Assembly: GCA_003489485.1 (NCBI GenBank)
Contig: DNMB01000143.1
Span: 1 to 21,440 of the forward strand
Reading direction: 5' to 3'
DNA: 21,440 nt
Source of the DNA: Chitinophagaceae bacterium
GTDB lineage: Bacteria; Bacteroidota; Bacteroidia; Chitinophagales; Chitinophagaceae
The notes under the pieces were generated by a model that saw only the letters and a list, made by a program, of their open reading frames with translations, ran no database searches and was not told where the DNA came from. The translations under genes were made by a program, and so were the position numbers. Shown here piece after piece: positions 1 to 8,289 of this stretch; the stretch's first letter is position 1, and the number at the start of each line of letters is the position of its first letter.

Positions 1-12
1 CAACTCATTGGG

Positions 13-33
13 ATCACTGAAAGTAATCCAGTC
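13..33. repeat. 21-bp direct repeat, left copy
   Basis: Perfect 21-bp match to 803-823, in the same orientation, 790 bp away. It begins atcactgaaa and ends atccagtc. On the minus strand the repeat plus two flanking bases can fold into a 7-bp stem (GGATTAC with GTGATCC, one G-U pair) around a 5-nt loop. It sits 7 bp beyond the stop codon of the nucleotidyltransferase gene. Together the two copies bracket the nucleotidyltransferase pair exactly, which suggests an insertion footprint, a recombination site or a dispersed intergenic repeat. Its nature cannot be decided from two copies. Confidence 0.8.
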
Positions 34-40
34 TCACCCT

Positions 41-493
41 CTAGTTTAAATTTTCTAAGTCGTCTAAGTCCTTTGACCGGCCTGCTCTTTTTTTTAAAGC
101 AATTAGATCATTTTTATGAATTACACGAATTTGAAGACCATCATCATCAAAAAGGACTGAGCGCTGATAGATTTCATTAAAACTGAATCCTTCGATACTA
201 ATCATTAGGTCAATAGCCACGGGGGGTACTCCAAATGTAAAAACGTCCCAAGCAGGATGCTCGAGAAAATTATTTTCCGTCATGTCAAACACCGGCATCT
301 CAAACTCCCGAAATGCAGCAACTATTCTTCCGTAATTATCAGGCGTTCTCTCAACCCATAGATCCATATCCCCGGTAGTTCTTGAATACCCATGGAGAAT
401 TACAGAGTATCCCCCAACGAGTAAATACCTTACGCCGTTTTTATTAAGGGATAAAAGAAAGTCACGAAAATCGCTATTGAAAATATTTCCCAT
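41..493 (-). CDS. Small nucleotidyltransferase (DUF6036/AbiEii-like fold)
   Basis: A 150-residue soluble protein with the hallmarks of the Pol-beta-type nucleotidyltransferase fold: GGYS at residues 27-30, the metal-binding pair D42 and D44 in GDMDLWV, and a third acidic residue D95 in VAIDLM. The C-terminal KKRAGRSKDLDDLE segment (134-147) resembles the K.aaGRpKDl.D.e tail common in AbiEii-like and DUF6036 proteins. Proteins of this group often transfer a nucleotide to a protein or RNA and are frequently one half of toxin-antitoxin-like pairs; the substrate here is unknown. Its ATG overlaps the stop of the upstream partner by one base (TAATG), so the two are translationally coupled. No signal peptide or membrane segment is seen. 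Confidence 0.82.
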   Translation of the reverse strand: MGNIFNSDFRDFLLSLNKNGVRYLLVGGYSVILHGYSRTTGDMDLWVERTPDNYGRIVAAFREFEMPVFDMTENNFLEHPAWDVFTFGVPPVAIDLMISIEGFSFNEIYQRSVLFDDDGLQIRVIHKNDLIALKKRAGRSKDLDDLENLN

Positions 494-699
494 TAGCTCC
501 GAATGGATTTGACGGAAAACCTAGTGCGGTCCATTCTAGGGGGATTATTTATGTCGAAATTGTAGGCTACACTGTTCAGGTATCCTGCAATTTTCAATCG
601 TTCTTGCCAGGAGAGGTTTTTATAAATGGCGGCGTGATTGGAAGCCTCTTGTTGAGTTTGCCCTTTAAAGACGGTTCTATCCAATTTAAATCGATCCAT
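493..699 (-). CDS. Small partner protein of the nucleotidyltransferase
   Basis: A 68-residue cytoplasmic protein, counted from the ATG at 697-699. The open frame extends to a TTG at 703-705, but that codon lies inside a strong -7 promoter box, so the ATG is preferred. The sequence has a helical core (QERLKIAGYLNSVAYNFDI) and a C-terminal PPRMDRTRFS motif. I recall small proteins with a similar PPRLDRTVFS-like tail encoded directly upstream of nucleotidyltransferases in many Bacteroidota, but no function is known to me. The TAATG junction with the next gene implies a stoichiometric partner, perhaps an antitoxin or target of the transferase; that role is inference. Confidence 0.7.
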   Translation of the reverse strand: MDRFKLDRTVFKGQTQQEASNHAAIYKNLSWQERLKIAGYLNSVAYNFDINNPPRMDRTRFSVKSIRS

Positions 700-702
700 A
701 AC

Positions 703-733
703 CAAATTTAGCTCTTTAGTGGAAATAACACAA
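703..733 (-). promoter_or_regulatory. Bacteroidota-type promoter, near-leaderless
   Basis: On the minus strand a TTG (731-733) is followed after 20 nt by TAAATTTG (703-710), a full match to the Bacteroidota consensus TTG-N19-21-TAnnTTTG. The -7 box ends only 3 nt before the ATG at 697-699, so the transcript would begin at or next to the start codon. This is the best promoter match in the window. Confidence 0.65.
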
Positions 734-802
734 CCCTTTCAAAATTGATTCAGCGACACGCCATTTATCGTTCGAACTAAGCCCCCTCGTAGGATGTATT
801 GA

Positions 803-823
803 ATCACTGAAAGTAATCCAGTC
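803..823. repeat. 21-bp direct repeat, right copy
   Basis: Identical to 13-33 over 21 bp. It lies between the terminator of the receptor operon and the promoter of the nucleotidyltransferase pair. The base just outside the repeat differs from the left copy (A for G at 802), but the minus-strand hairpin is still possible through a second G-U pair. Confidence 0.8.
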
Positions 824-830
824 CTGGGCA

Positions 831-868
831 CATAAAAAGTCCTGCACAAAGTGCGGGACTTTTTTATG
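831..868. terminator. Strong bidirectional terminator of the phytase/receptor operon
   Basis: An inverted repeat with arms 831-847 and 851-868 around a 3-nt AAA loop. The GC-rich core pairs GTCCTGCAC with GTGCGGGAC (one G-T pair), and it is flanked by A-runs on the left and T-runs on the right, so a U-tract follows the hairpin on both strands. It starts 12 nt past the TAG of the Oar-like receptor gene and should end that leftward transcript. Confidence 0.9.
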
Positions 869-879
869 TTGGCAACCCC

Positions 880-3800
880 CTAGAATGAATAGCGAACGGT
901 AAGCTGCCCTCTCCAACGTGTAGAGAGATAGTTACTGCCCCTAATATCCAAAACGTCGCCGGCCTTGGAGTTATTAATATTACGGTAGGTAAATCGGGGG
1001 GTGAGCGTATTGCCAGTAACGCGGTAGCCCTCCATGCTAATCAATGAGAAGGCATCAACACCCGGTGTAACATAGACCTTTCCCCAGTTGCGACTCAAAA
1101 AATTTGTAAAATTGAACATATCGAAGATCACCGATACTTTATGTGCGTACCTGCCTTTCCCAAGCATCAGGTCTTCTTGCAATTTGAGGTCGATTACGTT
1201 ACTCCAAGGCAGTATAGCACCATTTCTATCGGCAAACTCACCTCTTTTGTTACGCAAGTGTTTATCATTAGAAATAAAGCGGTCAAGGGCATCCCACTGC
1301 TGGGCAACAGTGTAGGTTACTCCGTTAGCTACGTACGACTCGGCAAAACGACTCCAGTCTGCCAGGTCTTTGGGAACATAAATAAGGTCGGTTGTTTCAC
1401 CATTGGCGCCATTTTGGTCAAAGATCATACTGCGAGAAAAGACATAAGAATACGGAGAGCCGGATTGACCATTATAGAATAAAGAGAGCGTGGTAGCCAG
1501 TCGATCTTGTGCATACGTAAACCGTTTAGAAACGAATGCACTTACTCTATGTAATTGAGCAAAATCAGAACGACTGCGGGCCACATTATTACGCCCATTC
1601 TTAGACTCAACAAAACGCCACTGGGAGTTATTTTGAGAAGATGTTCCGTCAAATAAAGTATACGAATCACCATACCCATAGTTTACGTTGATAGACCAAC
1701 CTTTTGAAAACGATTTATCGATAGCGGTAGTTACATTATAAGAATATCCTTTATTATTCTTACCGTTGGTAATTACGAAGATGCCGGTCGAATAAGGATT
1801 TTGGATGCCCGCAGTAGCAGGGTCGAAATCAAGACGATTATAAACAGTAGACGTTCCGCTGATGGTTAGATAGACATCTTGGTTGAGCGCATTTTTAGTG
1901 CTGGGTGATGCGAAAACGTTATAGTAAACGATTTCATTGATGTTTTGTTGATACAGTAGGTCAGTGGTCCATTTCCAACCCTTACCAAACATCTTATCGA
2001 AGCCCAAAGAGCTTTTTAATACCTTGGGTAGTCTAAAGTTTTTGGCGATGAGATCGATCTGACCTGAGGGTGAAGCAACGGTTACACCCAGGTCGGTTGG
2101 CTTATACTGGTTGAATGCATCTTGTCTAAATGTAATATTGGGATTATTGAGGAAAACACCGCCGATATTAACTCCAGTATTATTGTAAACACCTCCGGGC
2201 CAAACAAGTGGAACACGTCCGGTAAAGGCCCCAATTCCACCTCGAATCTTAAGCCCTTTGGCAGCCTCCCAGCTAAAGCCCAAGCGGGGAGATACACTAA
2301 ACTGGGGGTTAGGGCGCTGACCTGAACGAGCATCTCCAATAGTCCAATTTGCTGCCGAAGCCCAGTTACTTTGTAACATGTTATTGATGACGGGCAAGGC
2401 CATGGTATTAAAATAGGTGTCTTCGTTGGGTGTGGTCAAAAACTCAAAGTTATCGCCCCGCAGACCCAAGTTTATTTGAAATTTGTCATTAACCCTCCAC
2501 TCGTCACCGATAAAGAACCCGGCACGAAGCGTATTAAACTCGGTACCGGCGGCACTTCCGTCTCCGGTAATATTATCGCGCAGCGAAAAAGAACGAGCAT
2601 ATTGGGCGGGCCTTCTGTCGGCCAGAAAATCGCTTACCCAATTATAGGTATAGGTGCCATAGTTATCCCGCACAAATAAATTGTACGAATTGCTAAGTTC
2701 AATGTCGATTCCAGCCTTTATTTGATGATTACCGGCCAGGTAACGTAGCTCATTAAAAATGGCCGAATTATTTTGCCTCAACTGATTTCCGGTAGAGAAA
2801 TTCTCTGTTCCAAATACATAGCTCGTTCCGTTAACAGAATTAAGTGTTACACGAGGAAAATCTTTTCCCAATGGGTCGCGGTCATCAAGCACATTAGTAA
2901 AGGTAACGAGCAACTTATTTGAGAGACGATTCGAAAAACGACTGGTCAACTCAAGGGAACCCGAATGCGTGGTGCTGGGAAATAAATACCCTCCGTTAAA
3001 AAAGTTGATGCGAGTAGAAGTGCTGGGCGAGGTGAGTGAACGTTCAGAATTTGTATAGCGGTACGAAATATTGAGACGGTGACGATTGTTGATATTCCAC
3101 GTAATTTTTGCAGCCAGTTTGTTGCTTTCAAGTAAATCGGGAATGTCAAGATATTCACCCGGATCGTATCCATAACCATTTAATTTTTGCAGAATCAGAT
3201 TAACGGAATCTCTAAAAGAGCCGCCTGGTGGAGTTCTGAAGGTGGCAGGGTCAAAAGGTTGTGGTCTTTCATCACGCTGCAACTCGGCACTTAAAAAGTA
3301 GAACAGTTTATTTTTTTTGAGCGCCCCTCCAACGGTAACACCAAAGGTATTGGCTTGAAAGTCGGGAAGCTTAGTGGCGTCAAAAATAGCGCCGGTGGGT
3401 CTGCGACCGGCCATGTCCTGATTTCTCATCACCCAGTAGGCCGACCCCTTCGTCGTGTTGGTTCCACTTTTGGTAATAGCATTGATCGAACCACCTGTAA
3501 AATTCCCCAAAGAAACATCGTAGGGTGATACACCTACTTGAAAAGACTCAATGGCATCGATGCTGATAGGAGAAGATCCTGTCTGACCACCATTAGTGCC
3601 GGATTCAGATAATCCGAATACATCATTATTGACTGCTCCATCGAACATAATCTGATTATAACGATTGTTTTGACCGGCAATGGCGATACCGCCCCCAAAT
3701 GTTGTTTTAGCTTGTGGGGTGAGTCGAACAAAATCGGTTAGATTACGACCTACGGTGGGTAAATTATCAAAACGCTCGGCAGCAATCGAGGTTCCCACCC

Positions 3801-4197
3801 CTCCGGCTGCAAAAGAACTTCCTTTCTTGCTAGAAACAACTACTTCTTTTAACTCCTGCATGGTACTTACCAAGCCAAAGTCGGACTTAGCACTTTCGCC
3901 AAGATCGAGATAAACTTCAGAGCGCGTCTCTGCCTTATATCCCACAAAAGATACTTCGATGGTGTAAGGTCCGCCGGGTTGTAAGTTCACTATAAAATAG
4001 CGCCCGGTGGAGGAAGTGGTGCTGTTAACCACTGTCCCGGTAGGAAGGTGTGTTAGCTTAACACTGGCTCCGGAAAGCACCTCGCCAGTGGCAGAACGAA
4101 CCACACCTTCTATGGCACTGGTGGTAACCTGGGCGTGAGTTAGTTGTTGGCTGGCGAATAAAAAAAGACATACTAAAAGCAGATAGTAGTTTTTCAT
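880..4197 (-). CDS. Oar-like TonB-dependent outer-membrane receptor
   Basis: A 1105-residue outer-membrane transporter. The ATG at 4195-4197 is chosen because it opens a clear signal peptide (MKNYYLLLVCLFLFASQQ... cut near THAQ, residue 23); the upstream frame extension is non-coding. Residues about 26-110 form a carboxypeptidase-regulatory-like beta-sandwich (AIEGVVRSATGEVLSGA, VSFVGYKAETR). A plug domain follows (about 115-245, with NRYNQIMFDGAVNND and NFTGGSINAITKSGTN), then a long beta-barrel ending in RGQLTVRYSF. Length and plug wording match the Oar family of Bacteroidota and Myxococcota rather than SusC; no SusD partner is nearby. It is the last gene of the operon with phytase (40-nt gap), so it may import a product of phytate hydrolysis or hold the enzyme at the surface. 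The substrate is inference. Confidence 0.9.
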   Translation of the reverse strand: MKNYYLLLVCLFLFASQQLTHAQVTTSAIEGVVRSATGEVLSGASVKLTHLPTGTVVNSTTSSTGRYFIVNLQPGGPYTIEVSFVGYKAETRSEVYLDLGESAKSDFGLVSTMQELKEVVVSSKKGSSFAAGGVGTSIAAERFDNLPTVGRNLTDFVRLTPQAKTTFGGGIAIAGQNNRYNQIMFDGAVNNDVFGLSESGTNGGQTGSSPISIDAIESFQVGVSPYDVSLGNFTGGSINAITKSGTNTTKGSAYWVMRNQDMAGRRPTGAIFDATKLPDFQANTFGVTVGGALKKNKLFYFLSAELQRDERPQPFDPATFRTPPGGSFRDSVNLILQKLNGYGYDPGEYLDIPDLLESNKLAAKITWNINNRHRLNISYRYTNSERSLTSPSTSTRINFFNGGYLFPSTTHSGSLELTSRFSNRLSNKLLVTFTNVLDDRDPLGKDFPRVTLNSVNGTSYVFGTENFSTGNQLRQNNSAIFNELRYLAGNHQIKAGIDIELSNSYNLFVRDNYGTYTYNWVSDFLADRRPAQYARSFSLRDNITGDGSAAGTEFNTLRAGFFIGDEWRVNDKFQINLGLRGDNFEFLTTPNEDTYFNTMALPVINNMLQSNWASAANWTIGDARSGQRPNPQFSVSPRLGFSWEAAKGLKIRGGIGAFTGRVPLVWPGGVYNNTGVNIGGVFLNNPNITFRQDAFNQYKPTDLGVTVASPSGQIDLIAKNFRLPKVLKSSLGFDKMFGKGWKWTTDLLYQQNINEIVYYNVFASPSTKNALNQDVYLTISGTSTVYNRLDFDPATAGIQNPYSTGIFVITNGKNNKGYSYNVTTAIDKSFSKGWSINVNYGYGDSYTLFDGTSSQNNSQWRFVESKNGRNNVARSRSDFAQLHRVSAFVSKRFTYAQDRLATTLSLFYNGQSGSPYSYVFSRSMIFDQNGANGETTDLIYVPKDLADWSRFAESYVANGVTYTVAQQWDALDRFISNDKHLRNKRGEFADRNGAILPWSNVIDLKLQEDLMLGKGRYAHKVSVIFDMFNFTNFLSRNWGKVYVTPGVDAFSLISMEGYRVTGNTLTPRFTYRNINNSKAGDVLDIRGSNYLSTRWRGQLTVRYSF

Positions 4198-4237
4198 AAT
4201 ATTTAATTGGTTGGGAGAATTTTTATCGATGAATCTA

Positions 4238-5341
4238 TCATTTTTTTGAAGTGGTGTTTGCTCTGGCTTGAAGCTTTCCGTTAGTATAGGAAACAAAGTC
4301 TTGCCAGCGGTAATAATGGAAAGATCGGTCTGTGCTCATGGCTACAAAAAGTCCGGCTTCGTAACCGGGTAGTGAAACAGCTGTCACTTCGGATCCATCC
4401 GACTCTGACGCCGTAACGGGCAGTGTGGCCAATAGGGTGTGTTGATACGAAACAACTGCTTTTGACTCCAATGAATAGACTTTAAATTGGTTAGCCCCCT
4501 GATCAGAAACGAGAATATAACCAGAAGAGTCCGTGAGGTAATAGAATGAAATTCCTTCGTTATCGGCGGTAAAGTCCTTACTTCCAAAAAGTGAAAGCTC
4601 CTCATTTCCCTTATCCGGATCGGCGTAGTATTGTCTAATGCCCACCTGTTCGTCGGAGTAATAGACGTGACCAAACAGGGAATCAACCGCTACCGACTCG
4701 ATCTCTTTTAGGCCTGAAAATGATCCAAATTTTCTAACCAATTTTGCTTGTACAAACCCTTTTGCATCTAACGTTAATTGATACTGCCACAGATAGCTGC
4801 CGGATGGACCTGTCTTTCTGCTAACAATGGCAAATACGGCCCCATCGGTTGGTCGCTTAAAAAGGGCAATACCCATCGGATCACGCTCTGCCTCTCCCTC
4901 AAAAACCTCAATGCCCCCGTTGTCTATCATCTTCATGGCAGGCAGTTCCAAGACGCGAATCTCATGGGTGCCCCGCTCTGTCGCTACGGCAATATCCAGG
5001 ATACGATTACCCAAATTTACACCTTGGAGTATGTCGATATTGTTGATACGCTTAAGACCCAAGATGGATTTTTTTCGATTGATCTTTCCGGATAGGTCAT
5101 AGACATAAATGCCTCCATTTCGGTTATCCTTGTCGGTTCCCAATACCCAACTGTTGGCAGGATCGGAGTAATTGATCCAGATGGCCGGGTCGTCACTGTC
5201 ACCAAATACTTTTTCGGTTATCACGGCAGGCTGTATTCGCTCTTGCCCGTGAGGGTCCTCCGAGAAAGCGGTGAGACAAGTAAACAAAGTAACGACGAGA
5301 AAAACCGCTATTATAATCTTACCGATGGTCATCTGTTTCAT
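4238..5341 (-). CDS. Beta-propeller phytase (3-phytase type)
   Basis: A 367-residue exported phosphatase predicted to remove phosphates from phytate (inositol hexakisphosphate) in a Ca2+-dependent way. Family signatures appear in order: DDPAIW (50-55), TDKDNRNGGIYVYDLSGK (69-86), RINNIDI (98-104), TERG (121-124), ESVAVD (215-220), YYSDEQVGIRQYYADP (227-242), TADNEGISFYY (258-268), GYILVSDQGANQFKVY (274-289) and ESDGSEV (313-319). These match the metal- and phosphate-binding blades of Bacillus-type beta-propeller phytase, and the length is normal for the family. The N-terminus has a hydrophobic stretch (residues 7-25), so it is secreted; C22 is a poor lipobox. It lies 18 nt after one TonB receptor and 40 nt before another, all in one transcript, which fits a phytate-scavenging role. 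Confidence 0.9.
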   Translation of the reverse strand: MKQMTIGKIIIAVFLVVTLFTCLTAFSEDPHGQERIQPAVITEKVFGDSDDPAIWINYSDPANSWVLGTDKDNRNGGIYVYDLSGKINRKKSILGLKRINNIDILQGVNLGNRILDIAVATERGTHEIRVLELPAMKMIDNGGIEVFEGEAERDPMGIALFKRPTDGAVFAIVSRKTGPSGSYLWQYQLTLDAKGFVQAKLVRKFGSFSGLKEIESVAVDSLFGHVYYSDEQVGIRQYYADPDKGNEELSLFGSKDFTADNEGISFYYLTDSSGYILVSDQGANQFKVYSLESKAVVSYQHTLLATLPVTASESDGSEVTAVSLPGYEAGLFVAMSTDRSFHYYRWQDFVSYTNGKLQARANTTSKK

Positions 5342-5359
5342 CGCCCGAATAGCTTTCTA

Positions 5360-8212
5360 CTACTTAGTTAAATCTAGTTTTAGCCCTGTATTGTAACGAG
5401 GCCCATAATACTCCAATTGGGCAGTTCTGGCTTCAATGCCTTGGTAATAGCGTAATGGTTGATTGGTAAGATTATTGGCTTCTGCAAAAAATCGCAATTT
5501 TTTTGTGAATGCGTAAGAAGCATTGGCATCTAAAAAGAATTGCTTGTCATAAAAACGATCGAAATAACTGTCTTCGTTGTAGCCACCATCTTCGCTATCA
5601 TCTACATACGACCCAGTATAATTGGCAGAGATACGAACGACCACTTTTTTACTTTCGTAAGAAAGAGAGAAGTTGAACATGTGGGGAGCCGTGCCGGGCA
5701 ATGCCACATTCTCGCGAATTTTGTTACCAGCCAGGTCAAATATTCCTTCAGAGCGAGAGTTGGTAAAAGTATAGTTTGCATAGACTCCAAACCCTTTCCA
5801 AAATCCTGGTAAAAAGTCGAGCTGCCGCTGAAAGGCTACTTCAAAGCCTTGTACATTAACTGGACTTCCATTTCTCCGCTGTGTGAACTGCCAATTTTCA
5901 CCGGCAGCAATAGGGTTAAGAACTCCCGGAAAAGCTGTAGCGAACTTGGCTTGTGTAAATAGATCATCACGGTAAGTATAGAAGAAGTTGCTGAGGCGCT
6001 TATAAAATAGACCTCCTGAGATTAACCCTACATTCTTAAAATAGCGCTCTGCCATCAGATCTAGATTTTGAGAGCGGATAGGAGCCAACTGGGGATTACC
6101 ACTACTTAGCTGCAGATCAGCTCGAAGCACATTAAAGTAGGGAACCAGGTCATAATACTTAGGTCGTGCTAGCGCCTTTGTGTAGGCGAGTCGAACAATA
6201 AAATTGTCCTTGGGTTCATATCGGAAGTTGATGCTGGGTAACCAATCTATGTAGTTATTGGTGAAATTTGCCTGCCCCTTTAAGGTGGTCTCATTTTCTA
6301 CAATATTCCCTGTATAATCGAGGTGGGTCGATTCAAGCCTGACGCCCGCCACCATCGAAAGTTTATCTGTCAAATCTTGGTTTAGCTGTACATATCCTGC
6401 CGTGATCAATTCACGAGCGCTATAGTTGGCGGCCAAAAACTCGGCCGGCACACTCCTTTCACGATACAGTGCTGTGTCTTTAAGGTTAAGGCCTCCGAGA
6501 TAAGTGGCCGAAGCAAACTGTCCAATAAAATATTGATTACCCGCGTAGTAATTAGCAACTGATTGATCAATAAGTCCTCCACCTACAGCAGCCAGACTGG
6601 TGATAGATGTTCGAGGGGTGTAGGCAAAAAAGCTATTATCGCGCTCTTTGATCTTAGAACGAAGGCGGGCGCCAAAGCGAAGGGAACCTTTTTGATTTTT
6701 GATAAGATCGACCGGGAGTTTAAAATTTATTTTTGCGTTGATGTCTTCTTCGTATTGGTCTTGAAATTCCTCAGACAACTCCGTAAATCGGGTTAAGTCA
6801 GTCAATAACCTCGTAGCAGATAATAATGGAAGATTTGGATTAGTAATATCTTGTGTAACAGTAATGGAGCGTCTTCCCATAGCAAAGTAACGCTCATTGG
6901 GGCGCATCTCAGAGGCTCGAGCATATTGCGTACTCCAATCCATCTTTACTTTACCAAAGACATGATCACCGCGAAGTGCCAAGGTCCTTACACGCTGGTC
7001 TTCTAGGCGAGCACCCTCGCTACGGTCGTTGTTAATTCCCCCCTTTGTTTGTTTGATGACTTCCCCGTTTACATACCCAGTAATATTTCCAGCAGCATCA
7101 TATCGCAGATCAGCAAGGGTTCCTCTCGCACGATGACGGTAACGATAGCGATTCTCTAAATCATCCCTCCAATTATAGGTCGCAGTTAAATAAAGCGTAT
7201 GTCCGGGATTGATCTTGTAGTCAAGGGTAGTGGAAACAGAGCGACGAACCCTTTTCACATCATATTTACGAATATCATGAAGACTTACAAACGGCTTTCC
7301 ATTAGCGTCTTTGTTCCAAAGGGCTTCTACGTTATCGGAACCATACTTGTTAGAATTGAATGAACCACTGACCACATACCCCAATTTATTCTTGGCCACT
7401 CTATTTCCAACTACAAAGTTGGCCGTGCCAATAAATCCTTCTCTAATTACATTATAGCCACCTGCGAGAGTTGTAGAGATGCGAAGACCGTTTGAGGGAG
7501 CCCTACTGACCAGGTTCACAGAACCTCCGATGGCATCGGCATCCATCTCGGGGGTAAGTGTTTTATTGACCTCCACGGTTTGCACCATGTCAGAGGGAAT
7601 CAGATCCATTTGTACTCTGCGATTATCCCCCTCGGCAGAGGGAATACGCTCTCCATTGAGGTTAACCGAATTTAATTCAGGTCCCATACCTCGAATAATG
7701 ATGTTTCTGGCCTCTCCTTGGTCATTTTGCATGGCAATTCCAGGCACACGCTTGATGGCATCGCCAATGTTGGCATCCGGAAAACGACCGATCTGATCGG
7801 CAGAAATCACATTTGTAATATTGCTGTTATTACGCTGTTGGTTGAGGGCTCTGGACTGCCCTTTTAGTCGGTCTCCCAAAATGAGCACCTCTTTCTCGGT
7901 ACGAATACCTGACTGCAGCACCTGCAGTACTTCGTTGATTCCAGACTTGACCTCAATCAACTGGGTGGCAGTTCCGTAACCAATATAGCTGACCGTAAGG
8001 GTGTACTTACCAGGTTGAATATTGATAAATATGTGCTCTCCCAGTTGGTCAGTGCTTGCGCTGAACTTACCGGGCGAAACGAGAACGGTTGCACCGGGAA
8101 GATTCAGATTATCTTCGTCCTTTACTTTGATTTTTAATAGTTGCGTAGGCTGTTGTGCCAGCGCAGATTGCAAAAAAAGCAACGCTACAAAAAAGTAGTT
8201 AAGCAGCTTCAT
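5360..8212 (-). CDS. TonB-dependent receptor, Xanthomonas/Caulobacter type
   Basis: A 950-residue outer-membrane transporter. The ATG at 8210-8212 is chosen because it opens a typical signal peptide (MKLLNYFFVALLFLQSALAQ, cut after ALA); the frame continues upstream only to a TTG. Residues about 24-105 are a carboxypeptidase-regulatory-like domain (NLPGATVLV, VSYIGYGTAT). The plug spans about 125-240 with RFPDANIGDAIKRVPGI, RNIIIRGMGPELNSVNLNG and ADAIGGSVNLVSR, wording characteristic of the TonB_Xanth_Caul subfamily. The barrel ends at GPRYNTGLKLDLTK. It is first in a tight three-gene operon with phytase and the Oar-like receptor. In Proteobacteria, beta-propeller phytases are known beside TonB receptors, so a role in taking up phytate, lower inositol phosphates or chelated metal is plausible. 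No convincing promoter was found in the 77 bp upstream. Confidence 0.92.
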   Translation of the reverse strand: MKLLNYFFVALLFLQSALAQQPTQLLKIKVKDEDNLNLPGATVLVSPGKFSASTDQLGEHIFINIQPGKYTLTVSYIGYGTATQLIEVKSGINEVLQVLQSGIRTEKEVLILGDRLKGQSRALNQQRNNSNITNVISADQIGRFPDANIGDAIKRVPGIAMQNDQGEARNIIIRGMGPELNSVNLNGERIPSAEGDNRRVQMDLIPSDMVQTVEVNKTLTPEMDADAIGGSVNLVSRAPSNGLRISTTLAGGYNVIREGFIGTANFVVGNRVAKNKLGYVVSGSFNSNKYGSDNVEALWNKDANGKPFVSLHDIRKYDVKRVRRSVSTTLDYKINPGHTLYLTATYNWRDDLENRYRYRHRARGTLADLRYDAAGNITGYVNGEVIKQTKGGINNDRSEGARLEDQRVRTLALRGDHVFGKVKMDWSTQYARASEMRPNERYFAMGRRSITVTQDITNPNLPLLSATRLLTDLTRFTELSEEFQDQYEEDINAKINFKLPVDLIKNQKGSLRFGARLRSKIKERDNSFFAYTPRTSITSLAAVGGGLIDQSVANYYAGNQYFIGQFASATYLGGLNLKDTALYRERSVPAEFLAANYSARELITAGYVQLNQDLTDKLSMVAGVRLESTHLDYTGNIVENETTLKGQANFTNNYIDWLPSINFRYEPKDNFIVRLAYTKALARPKYYDLVPYFNVLRADLQLSSGNPQLAPIRSQNLDLMAERYFKNVGLISGGLFYKRLSNFFYTYRDDLFTQAKFATAFPGVLNPIAAGENWQFTQRRNGSPVNVQGFEVAFQRQLDFLPGFWKGFGVYANYTFTNSRSEGIFDLAGNKIRENVALPGTAPHMFNFSLSYESKKVVVRISANYTGSYVDDSEDGGYNEDSYFDRFYDKQFFLDANASYAFTKKLRFFAEANNLTNQPLRYYQGIEARTAQLEYYGPRYNTGLKLDLTK

Positions 8213-8289
8213 GGAGTTAAGTTTCCGCGAAAGTATCAGCAAGGAATTACCAAAATGTTACCATACTGTAAAGATTTGGTTACCCTAAC

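Noticed and set aside
13..823. Integron attC-type cassette boundaries
   Set aside because: I could not place the RYYYAAC/GTTRRRY core pair around the repeat copies, and no integrase is in the window.
803..868. Possible tRNA 3' end or decayed tRNA followed by a terminator
   Set aside because: The repeat hairpin has a 7-bp stem and 5-nt loop without the TTCRANY T-loop, and no anticodon arm or acceptor stem could be placed.
716..916. Minus-strand ORF of 66 codons covering the direct repeat and terminator
   Set aside because: It is made of the terminator hairpin, the repeat, promoter sequence and the end of the receptor gene in another frame; no family resemblance.
4198..4296. 33-codon N-terminal extension of the Oar-like receptor
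   Set aside because: It precedes a full signal peptide, overlaps the phytase gene end and is not compatible with export; the later ATG is used.
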